A program made the position numbers and the translations under genes. The notes under the pieces are model-generated. The model did not search any database and was not told the DNA's origin. It saw only the letters and a program-made list of their open reading frames with translations. A DNA stretch of 34,542 bases from positions 1 to 34,542 of the forward strand of contig JAUSBQ010000387.1 in the NCBI GenBank assembly GCA_030651965.1. Direction: 5' to 3'. Positions 26,724-34,542 of this stretch are shown piece by piece (the first letter of the stretch is position 1; the number at the start of each line of letters is the position of its first letter). The stretch comes from Pseudolabrys sp. GTDB taxonomy: Bacteria > Pseudomonadota > Alphaproteobacteria > Rhizobiales > Xanthobacteraceae.

Positions 26724-28118
26724 ATGAACATAAACGAGATTTTCGATGTAGTGGTGGCAGGCGGCGGCAATGCCGCGCTGTGCGCTGCGATTACGGCCGC
26801 CCGCGCCGGCCGAAAGGTCGTCGTGCTCGAAGGCGCGCCGCAATTCTATCGCGGCGGCAACACCCGCCACACGCGAAACCTGCGCTGCGCCCATGACGGC
26901 ACCGCGTCGAACATGGCAGGGCCTTACGATCCGGCCGAGTTCCTCGACGATTTGTATCGCGTCACCGGTGGCGAGACCGACAAGGCGCTGGCGCAACTGA
27001 CCATTGCGCGCTCGCACGAACTGATCCCGTGGATGAACAAGCAGGGCGTATTCTTTCAGCCGCCGCTCGGCGGCACGCTGTCGCTCGGCAAGACCAATGC
27101 GTTTTTCCTCGGCGGCGGACGTGGCATGTTGAACGCGCTGTACCGCCAGGCGGAATCCCTCGGCGTTGTTTGCGTTTACGATGCCATGGTGACGGCGCTG
27201 AACGTGGAAAATGGCTTCTTCGTCTCGGCGACGATCAAGTTCGACGGTGCCGAAAAGGAAGTGCGCGGCCGGACTTTTGTTGCTGCTTGCGGCGGCTTCG
27301 AGGCCAATATTGAGTGGCTGCGCGAATACTGGGGCGATGCCGCCGACAATTTCATCATTCGCGGCACGCCCTATAATCGCGGCGCGGTGCTGCGCATGCT
27401 GCTCGACAAGGGCGTGATGCCGGTCGGCGATCCGACGCAATGCCACGCCATCGCGCTCGATGCCCGCGCGCCGAAGTTCGACGGCGGCATCGCTACGCGC
27501 CTCGACAGCGTCGTCTTCGGCATCATGGTCAATCGCGACGGGCAGCGTTTCTATGACGAGGGCGAGGAAATTTGGCCAAAGCGCTATGCCATCTGGGGCC
27601 GGCTGATTGCCCAACAACCGGACCAAATCGGCTATTCGATCCTGGATTCGAAATCGATTCACATGTTCATGCCGTCGATTTATCCCGCGATCGTGGCCGG
27701 CACCATCGGCGAACTGGCGAGCAAGCTGGAGCTTGACCCGGTTGCCGTCGAAAAAACCGTCGCTGACTTCAACGCCGCGGTTCAGCCCGGCACGTTCGAC
27801 CACACCGTGCTAGACGATTGCCGCACGGAAGGACTCGCGATTCCGAAAAGCCACTGGGCACGAAAGATCGACACGCCGCCTTATTATGCCTATCCGCTTC
27901 GGCCAGGCATCACCTTCACTTATCTCGGAGTCCGCGTGAACGAGGAGTCCCGCATGATCCTAGCCGACGGCAAACTCGCGGCCAACATGTTCGCCGCCGG
28001 GGAGATCATGGCCGGCAACGTGCTGGGCAAGGGCTATCTCGCCGGCATCGGCATGACCATCGGCGCAGTGTTCGGACGCCTCGCTGGCGAGGGGGCAGCC
28101 AAGCATGCGCGGAATTGA
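26724..28118 (+). CDS. tcuA: FAD-dependent tricarballylate dehydrogenase-like flavoprotein (TcuA-like)
   Basis: 464 aa; FDVVVAGGGNAALCAAITAARAGRKVVVLEGAPQFYRGGNTRHTRNLRCAHDG, GEIMAGNVLGKGYLAGIGMTIGAVFGRLAG; followed by TcuB-like gene. Confidence 0.75.
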   Translation: MNINEIFDVVVAGGGNAALCAAITAARAGRKVVVLEGAPQFYRGGNTRHTRNLRCAHDGTASNMAGPYDPAEFLDDLYRVTGGETDKALAQLTIARSHELIPWMNKQGVFFQPPLGGTLSLGKTNAFFLGGGRGMLNALYRQAESLGVVCVYDAMVTALNVENGFFVSATIKFDGAEKEVRGRTFVAACGGFEANIEWLREYWGDAADNFIIRGTPYNRGAVLRMLLDKGVMPVGDPTQCHAIALDARAPKFDGGIATRLDSVVFGIMVNRDGQRFYDEGEEIWPKRYAIWGRLIAQQPDQIGYSILDSKSIHMFMPSIYPAIVAGTIGELASKLELDPVAVEKTVADFNAAVQPGTFDHTVLDDCRTEGLAIPKSHWARKIDTPPYYAYPLRPGITFTYLGVRVNEESRMILADGKLAANMFAAGEIMAGNVLGKGYLAGIGMTIGAVFGRLAGEGAAKHARN

Positions 28119-29190
28119 TCCCACGCGCTCCGCTGCGCTGACCGAAGCCGACCGGCTGATGACAATCTGCAATGCCTGCCGCTATTGTGAGGGCCTGTGC
28201 GCCGTGTTTCCGGCGATGGAAAAACACCGTACCTTCGGCGAAGGCGATCTCAATTATCTCGCCAATCTCTGCCATCAGTGCGGTGCGTGTTATTCCGATT
28301 GCCAATATTCGCCGCCGCACGAGTTCAACGTCAACGTGCCGTCTGCACTCTCTAAAGTGCGCAACGACAGTTACGAGCAATATGCCTGGCCGCGCGCCTT
28401 CGCCGGCGCATTTGCCCGCAACGGGCTGTTCATCACGTTGCTGGCTTCAGGGAGCGTCGCGGCCTTCATCGCCGGCTTCGTTGCGCTTCGCGATCCTGCG
28501 GTGTTGTTCGGACACCACGCCGGCGACTTCTACAAACTGATGCCGCATAACGCGATGGTGGCGATCTTCGGGACGGTCTTTATCTATGCCATCCTGGCGC
28601 TGACCATGAGCCTGCGGGCGTTCTGGCGCGACATTAACGGTGCGGGATCGGGCGCGGCGGTGGCCGAGGCGACTCACGATGCCGGGCATCTCACCTATCT
28701 CGGCGGCGGCGGTGGCGGCTGCACGTCGGAAAACGAGAAGCCGTCGGCGCAACGGCGCATCTTCCATCATCTGACATTCTACGGCTTTATGTTCTGCTTC
28801 GCGTCGACGTCGGTGGCGACGGTCTACCACTATGCGCTCGGCTGGCATGCGCCTTACCCGCTCACGAGCCTGCCGGTGCTGCTCGGCATTATTGGTGGCG
28901 TAGGGCTGCTGGCTGGACCCGCCGGGCTATTCCTGTTGGCGCAAAAACGCGATCCGGTCTTGGTCGACAGACCGCGCCTCGGCATGGATGTCGCGTTCCT
29001 TACAATGCTCTTTCTGACCGCCCTGACGGGCTTTGCGCTCATGCTGCTGCGTGATTCCAGCGCGATGGGCCTGTTGCTCGCGATCCATCTCGGCGTTGTG
29101 CTCGGGCTGTTCCTGAGCCTGCCTTACGGCAAATTCGTCCACGGCATGTACCGCTATTTGGCGTTGGTAAAATTCAACAAGGAGGGCTGA
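28105..29190 (+). CDS. tcuB: TcuB-like 4Fe-4S/membrane electron-transfer protein
   Basis: 361 aa; CNACRYCEGLCAVFPAMEK, LCHQCGACYSDCQYSPPHEFNVNVP, several TM segments; overlaps tcuA end. Confidence 0.8.
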   Translation: MRGIDPTRSAALTEADRLMTICNACRYCEGLCAVFPAMEKHRTFGEGDLNYLANLCHQCGACYSDCQYSPPHEFNVNVPSALSKVRNDSYEQYAWPRAFAGAFARNGLFITLLASGSVAAFIAGFVALRDPAVLFGHHAGDFYKLMPHNAMVAIFGTVFIYAILALTMSLRAFWRDINGAGSGAAVAEATHDAGHLTYLGGGGGGCTSENEKPSAQRRIFHHLTFYGFMFCFASTSVATVYHYALGWHAPYPLTSLPVLLGIIGGVGLLAGPAGLFLLAQKRDPVLVDRPRLGMDVAFLTMLFLTALTGFALMLLRDSSAMGLLLAIHLGVVLGLFLSLPYGKFVHGMYRYLALVKFNKEG

Positions 29191-29199
29191 TCGAGCCTT

Positions 29200-30985
29200 A
29201 CGACGGTCACCCTCGCCGCGGATGGTGTCGCGGGCGAATTCGCGGCGGGGTACGGCACTGAAGCGACGGTCTTAAGCAAGGGCTACGGCGATGTCGAAAC
29301 GGCATTTCGCGCCGCGCATGCCGTTGTAGAGCTCAAACTCACGATCGGGCGCCACTCCGGGGTGCCGTTCGAAAAGCGCGGGGCGATCGCGCGCTACGAT
29401 GCAGCGCGCGACGCGCTCGAACTGCACGGCGCCGCGAAAATTCCGTATCGGAATCGGGACCTGCTCGCCAGTTGGCTCGGCCGTAATCCGATCTCGATCC
29501 GAGGATTTGCTGGTTTGCGTCGCCGCGCTTCGGTTCTGCCGCCCCGTCAAATGGATCGAGGACCGGCGCGAGCATTTGATAGCGACCAATCATTCCCGTC
29601 AGCGGCATCATCATGTGCGCGCCGCGATCGATGCCCATGGTCACGTGCTGGCCATTGATGAGGGTTGTCGGTATGACGGCCGGCAGGCTGCCCGGACCTT
29701 ATCGTATCCCCGCAGATCGGGCTGTCGGCCATTTGCGTCTCACCAACAAAACGCCAGCCGCGGCCTACCGTTCGCCCGGCCGTTACGAAAGCACTTTCGT
29801 CCGCGAGCGGCTCTTCGATGCCATCGCCGCGAAGCTCGGTATCGATCGTATCGAATTGCGCCGCCGCAATCTCATTGCAAAAACCGAGATGCCTTTCGCC
29901 CGACAAATGGAAGTCCTCGGTGAGCAAGCCTATGATTCAGGCAAGTACGAGGGGCTGCTCGACAAGGCGCTTGCGGTCTTCGATTAGGATAGTTTGCAGG
30001 TGGAACTGAAGCGGCGCCGGATGGCTGGCGAGTTGGTTGGCGCCGGCGTCAGCATCTCGACCGAGGAAAGCCGCTTTGGTCCCGCCGATGGCGTGAAGGT
30101 CGCGGTCGATACCACGGGCGCGGTCGAAGTCGTCACCGGCTCGGCCTCTGCCGGCTAGGGCGTCGAGACAGTGATGCTTCCCGTGCGACCGTCATGACTG
30201 GTTCCGCCACGCGTATCGCCGCGGGCGAACCGCGCGCCAAGGCGCTCGAAGTCGCGGCCGACTAATGCAAGCGCCCGCCGACAGGCTCGAGATTATCGAC
30301 GGGAAGATTCTTCGCAAGGACCTCCGTCGGGGCCCTCCATGAGTTCGGCGAAATTTCAGGTCATCTCGCGCCAACCTCGAAAACCCTTGGCGATCGCGAG
30401 CCGGGACTCTCCGCCTTTGGCTGGTTCCGGACCGAATACATGAACTATGCCTACAGCGTTCATATGGCCGTGCTGAAAGTGGATAGCGAGATCGGCGCGG
30501 TGGCGGTCGAGCGCTATCTTGTCGCGTTCGACGTGGGGCGCGCTGTCAATCCAAGACCGATCAAGGGCCAGATTGTCCGCGGCTTTGCCCAAGGCCTCGG
30601 CGGCGCATTGATGGAAGAATTTCTCTATGACGCTCACGGCGAGCTCCTATCGGTCACTTTTGCCGATTTCCTGATGCCGACGGCATCCGATGTGCCGACC
30701 ATCGATGTCCTGATCACGGAAGATGCGCCGAGCCCGTGCAACCCGCTCGGCATCAAGGGCGCCGGTGAGGCCAGCATCACCGGCGTTGGCGCGGCCATTG
30801 CCTCGGCGATCGACGATGCCATCAGCGAGCCGGGCGCCGTCATGCAGCTCCCGGTCACGCGAAAACGGCTGAAGAAGTTTTTCGCTGCTGATTCCCAGGA
30901 GCGTTTGGCGTCCGTGACGCTTCTGAATGGTCCCGACGAGCGCCGCTTGTCCCAAAAAGTTGACAGTGTGCCGATAGCAACATAA
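29200..30985 (+). pseudogene. degraded Mo-hydroxylase large subunit (paralog of 18586..20931)
   Basis: Homologous segments in different frames: GYGTEATVLSKGYGDVETAFRAAHAVVELKLTIGRHSGVPFEKRGAIARYDAARDALELHGAAK...; VAALRFCRPVKWIEDRREHLIATNHSRQ; LPGPYRIPADRAVGHLRLTNKTPAAAYRSPGRYES; in-frame TAG codons near 29985 and 30157; deletions; C-terminal frame 30440..30985 ending IKGAGEASITGVGAAIASAIDDA. Confidence 0.9.
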
Positions 30986-31035
30986 CGTTTCAACACAGAG
31001 GCTTTTGCACTGTCAGAGTTTCAGGCCGTTAGATA

Positions 31036-31890
31036 ATGACCAGTTTCGACTTGGTGGAACCGCGATCGCTCGAAGAGGCGTTCAGGTATCTTGACCCCAG
31101 TGATCCTGCGATCCGGCCCTTTGGGGGCGGAACGGCGCTTATGCTCATGATCAAGGCTCAGATGTACAAGCCGCAGCGGCTTGTCAGTCTCGGCCGGCTC
31201 GGCGGCCGCTTCAGCGGCATATCCTTTGATGCGAATGCGTGCCGTATCGGCGCCATGACAAGGTTTGCGACGCTCGAACACTCGCCTGAAATCGCCGCAC
31301 GCTTGCCCGTCATCACGGAAGCGATGAAGACGCTGGCGAACGTGCGCGTGCGCAATGTTGCGACCGTCGGCGGCAATCTCGGCCATGCCGATCCGCATCT
31401 CGATCTGCCGCCGATCTGGCTCGTCCTCGACGCCAAGGTAACCGTCGTCAATCGCGGCGGCGAGCGCGTGCTGCCCGTAGCCGATATATTTTCCGGCTAC
31501 TACGAAACCACGCTGGGCAACGACGAACTCATCGCCGAGGTGGAAGTGCCGGTGCGGCAAGGCTGGCGCTCGAAGTACGTCAAGGTCACGACGCGCGCGA
31601 CCCACGATTGGCCGGCGCTCGGCTTGGCAATTTCCGTCCAGATCGATGGGCACTTGATCAAAGATCTGCGGATCGTGCTCAGCGCCGCGGTCGACTTCCC
31701 TCGACGGCTTCTCGGCGCGGAGGCGGTTCTTCGCGGCGCTGCGATCGACGAGCCCTTATTGCAGCGTGCGGGCGAAGCCGCGGCCGAGGAGGCGGATATG
31801 GAATCTGACAGCCGCGGCACCGGCGACTACAAACGTCATCTTCTGCGTGCGCATCTTCGACGCGCAGTCCTGGCCCTCGCGGCGGAGTGA
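31036..31890 (+). CDS. CoxM-type FAD-binding subunit (second set)
   Basis: 284 aa; PFGGGTALMLMIK, ANVRVRNVATVGGNLGHADPHLDLP. Confidence 0.85.
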   Translation: MTSFDLVEPRSLEEAFRYLDPSDPAIRPFGGGTALMLMIKAQMYKPQRLVSLGRLGGRFSGISFDANACRIGAMTRFATLEHSPEIAARLPVITEAMKTLANVRVRNVATVGGNLGHADPHLDLPPIWLVLDAKVTVVNRGGERVLPVADIFSGYYETTLGNDELIAEVEVPVRQGWRSKYVKVTTRATHDWPALGLAISVQIDGHLIKDLRIVLSAAVDFPRRLLGAEAVLRGAAIDEPLLQRAGEAAAEEADMESDSRGTGDYKRHLLRAHLRRAVLALAAE

Positions 31891-34181
31891 CAGAGGCGCC
31901 CATGACATCTTTCCGCAACATCGATCGCTCGGTTCCGCGCCTGGAAGGGCGCGAGAAAGTGACCGGCAAGGCCGAGTACGTTCATCATCTGCGGCTGCCG
32001 GGAATGCTCTATGGAAAGATATTCCGGAGCACGGTCCCGCACGGCCGCATCAAGCATATCGACGTCTCCGCCGCTGCGGCAGTGGAAGGCGTCTACCGCG
32101 TCGTTACGATCGACGACATTCGCACCATAATCCCTCATCCCTATTACGGGCCGGCCTTCCACGACCAGCCGGTTCTGGCGGACGGCAAGGTTCGTTTCGC
32201 CGGAGAGCCTGTGGCGGTGGTGATTGCCACGGATAGACGCGTCGCGGAGGAAGCTGCCGGCCTCATCACGGCCGAGTACGAAGAATTGCCGGCGGTCTTC
32301 GATGAAGTCGAGGCAATGACCTCGGACGTGATCGTGCATGACGAATTGAAGCCGGCTGCTACATTCCCGGACCTGCAACATCTCAAAGGACGTTCGGGTA
32401 CCAATGTCGCGCTTGATTACAAACTTCGCCGCGGCGACGTCGATGCTGGCTTTGCCGCGGCTGATCGTATTTTCGAGCACACCTTCCGCAATCAGCAAGT
32501 GATGCACACGCCGCTGGAGCCCTTCGTCACCGTGGCGGAGCCGGGCGATGGCCGCATGACGCTCCACACTGCGTCGCAGGGGCCTTCTTTCGTCCGCATC
32601 GAGATTGCGCGCCTACTCGGCTGGCCGGAGAATCGCGTCCGTGTCAAAGTTCCGTTTCTTGGGGGCGGCTTTGGCGGCAAGCTTTACATCAAGCTGGAAG
32701 CGCTGGTCGCGTCCCTGGCGTTGCTGGTCCAGTGCCCGGTGAAGATCTCGCTCACCATGGAAGAGCAGTTCTTCATGGTGACGCGCCACCCTTGTACAGT
32801 CCGGATCAAGAGCGGCGTGAACAACGACGGAAAGATCGTCGCACGCCGCTGCGATGTGATTTGGAACGGCGGCGCCTATGCCGATATCGGCCCGCGCGTG
32901 ACGCAGAAGGCCGGTTTCACGTCCGCAGGGCCCTACGACATCGAGAACGTATCGATCGATTCATACGCGGTTTACACCAATCGTCCGCCCGCCGGCGCGC
33001 TGCGCGGCTTCGGCGCGCCACAAACCGCGTGGGCCTACGAAACCCACATGGACATGATTGCCGACGCGTTGGGGATGGATCAGATCGAATTCCGGCGCAA
33101 AAACCTGCTGCGGGAGGGACGCGAACAGGCAACCGGAACGCCGATGCGCGACGCGGCGCTGGATGCCGTGCTCGATCAGGTGTCAACCCGCATGGCCTGG
33201 AGTGAGCCAGTCGATCGCGGCACGGGACGCATTCGGCGCGGCCGCGGCATAGCGGTTGGCTTCAAGGGGATTACGGCGCCGACGACATCGGTCGCCATGG
33301 TCAATTGCTATGCCGATGGAAGCTGCGCCTTGTATATCGGCACCGTCGATATGGGGCAGGGCTCCGACACCGTGATGGCGCAGATCGCAGCCGAGGTGCT
33401 GGAGATCGATGCCGAATCGATTCGCGTCATTCATTCCGATACCGACGTGACGCCCTACGACATGGGTACATTAGGTTCGAGGTCGACGTTCCACATGGGC
33501 ACGGCGGTTCTTCTTGCCGCCAAGGACGCCAAGAACAAGATCGCCGAGCTTGCGCGCGAACTTTCGCTGCCGCCGGGCAACAACCTGCCGTTGCCGGAGC
33601 TGTTCCGCCGCAAATACGGCATGCAGGCCGGTAATATCATCGGCACAGGCAGCTTCATCCCCGATTACGAAAAGCCCGAAAAAGACACCGGCAGGTCGAC
33701 CAAAGCCACGCCGTTCTGGGGCGTCGGCGCGTCCGGTGCGGAGGTAGAGGTGGACACCGAGACCGGGCATTTCACCGTAACCAAGCTAGTCAATGTGGCC
33801 GATGTTGGAGTCCCTCTCAATCCGAAGCTTGTGCAAGTGCAACTGTCCGGCGCGGCCATCATGCAACTCGGGTTCACGCTCACAGAAGAGATGATCTTCA
33901 GCGAAGGCCAACTCACCAATGGCTCCTTCGCTGATTACAAAATTCCGACATTGCTCGACTTGCCGGCCGAATTCATCAACGAATGTGTCGAATCACGGCA
34001 GAACGACGGGCCTTTCGGCGCCAAAGGGGCAGGAGAAACCAGCACGATTGCCCTCTCTCCCGCCATCGGCAATGCGTTGGCCGATGCGATCGGCATCCGT
34101 CTCACTGACCTGCCGCTGACCCCGGAGAAGGTTTTCAAGGCCTTGTCGGACGCCAAGCGCCTCTGGTCCGCAGGAGGGTAA
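31887..34181 (+). CDS. xanthine dehydrogenase-type molybdopterin-binding large subunit (copy 3)
   Basis: 764 aa; RLEGREKVTGKAEYVHHLRLPGMLYGKIFRSTVPHGRI, LGGGFGGKLYIKLE, GALRGFGAPQTAWAYE, GAKGAGETSTIALSPAIGNAL; GTG start overlaps the upstream stop. Confidence 0.9.
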   Translation: MTEAPMTSFRNIDRSVPRLEGREKVTGKAEYVHHLRLPGMLYGKIFRSTVPHGRIKHIDVSAAAAVEGVYRVVTIDDIRTIIPHPYYGPAFHDQPVLADGKVRFAGEPVAVVIATDRRVAEEAAGLITAEYEELPAVFDEVEAMTSDVIVHDELKPAATFPDLQHLKGRSGTNVALDYKLRRGDVDAGFAAADRIFEHTFRNQQVMHTPLEPFVTVAEPGDGRMTLHTASQGPSFVRIEIARLLGWPENRVRVKVPFLGGGFGGKLYIKLEALVASLALLVQCPVKISLTMEEQFFMVTRHPCTVRIKSGVNNDGKIVARRCDVIWNGGAYADIGPRVTQKAGFTSAGPYDIENVSIDSYAVYTNRPPAGALRGFGAPQTAWAYETHMDMIADALGMDQIEFRRKNLLREGREQATGTPMRDAALDAVLDQVSTRMAWSEPVDRGTGRIRRGRGIAVGFKGITAPTTSVAMVNCYADGSCALYIGTVDMGQGSDTVMAQIAAEVLEIDAESIRVIHSDTDVTPYDMGTLGSRSTFHMGTAVLLAAKDAKNKIAELARELSLPPGNNLPLPELFRRKYGMQAGNIIGTGSFIPDYEKPEKDTGRSTKATPFWGVGASGAEVEVDTETGHFTVTKLVNVADVGVPLNPKLVQVQLSGAAIMQLGFTLTEEMIFSEGQLTNGSFADYKIPTLLDLPAEFINECVESRQNDGPFGAKGAGETSTIALSPAIGNALADAIGIRLTDLPLTPEKVFKALSDAKRLWSAGG

Positions 34182-34182
34182 T

Positions 34183-34542
34183 TTGACCGCGCCTCGCCGT
34201 ATCAGCTTCGCACTGAATGATGTGCCGGTATCCATCGACGTGATGCCGCACGAAACGCTTGTCGAAGTTCTGCAATATCGCCTCGACCTGAACGGGGCGC
34301 GCGAGAGCTGCGGTCAGGGCCTGTGCGGCTGTTGCACGGTTTATGTCGATGCGCAGCCCGTGTCGGGCTGTCTGTTTCTGGCGGTTCTTGCCGACGGGAC
34401 ACGGGTGCGAACCATTGAAGGGCTCGCCCAGGGTAAGCAGCTCGATCCTGTTCAGCAGGCCTTTATCGATGCCGGCGCATTCCAATGTGGATTCTGTACC
34501 CCCGGCTTCATCATGATGGTAAAGCAACTGCTCAAGCAGAAC
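34183..34542 (+). CDS. 2Fe-2S subunit of Mo hydroxylase (second set), truncated by window end
   Basis: Own translation from TTG after CAGGAGGG: (M)TAPRRISFALNDVPVSIDVMPHETLVEVLQYRLDLNGARESCGQGLCGCCTVYVDAQPVSGCLFLAVLADGTRVRTIEGLAQGKQLDPVQQAFIDAGAFQCGFCTPGFIMMVKQLLKQN; open to the end, absent from the supplied ORF list. Confidence 0.85.
   Translation, partial: MTAPRRISFALNDVPVSIDVMPHETLVEVLQYRLDLNGARESCGQGLCGCCTVYVDAQPVSGCLFLAVLADGTRVRTIEGLAQGKQLDPVQQAFIDAGAFQCGFCTPGFIMMVKQLLKQN

Noticed and set aside
26697-27803. 368-aa minus ORF opposite tcuA
   Set aside because: Antisense to a well-supported flavoprotein; Arg/Asp/Val-rich composition typical of shadow frames.
30440-30985. Stand-alone 181-aa functional gene
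   Set aside because: It is the C-terminal remnant of a large subunit whose upstream parts lie in broken frames; treated as part of the pseudogene.
1-34542. CRISPR array or retron-like system
   Set aside because: No regularly spaced 24-40 bp direct repeats with unique spacers, no reverse transcriptase motifs and no Cas-like proteins were seen.

Overview
The window appears to be a GC-rich alphaproteobacterial chromosome segment with two parts. (1) About 1-10276 is the integrase-proximal end of an integrated phage-like or satellite-like element, read almost entirely on the minus strand. It has a tyrosine recombinase, excisionase-like HTH protein, P4/D5-type primase-helicase, small coupled ORFs, TerS-like and TerL proteins, two unknown proteins, an orphan HsdR-N/PD-(D/E)XK-like protein, and the 5' end of an IS701-family transposase at the left edge. 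It is bounded at 10232-10276 by the 3' part of a tRNA-Arg(CCU) gene, the likely att duplication. (2) 10297-34542 is a catabolic island: amidase, PuuE/NodB-like deacetylase, three intact xanthine-dehydrogenase-type Mo-hydroxylase large subunits with two FAD and two 2Fe-2S subunits, a fourth large subunit that is a clear pseudogene, XRE regulator, quinone oxidoreductase, TAXI-TRAP transporter, acyl-CoA ligase, class II aldolase and TcuA/TcuB-like proteins. The strongest unexplained signal is a ~148 bp structure at 5873-6020 in the element. It is an imperfect 44-46 bp inverted repeat containing nine GANTC (CcrM-type) sites with mirror-symmetric spacing (7-10-10 ... 10-10-7), nested 15-bp palindromes and two small hairpins in its loop. 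All family assignments come from reading translated sequence and motifs; no database search was run.
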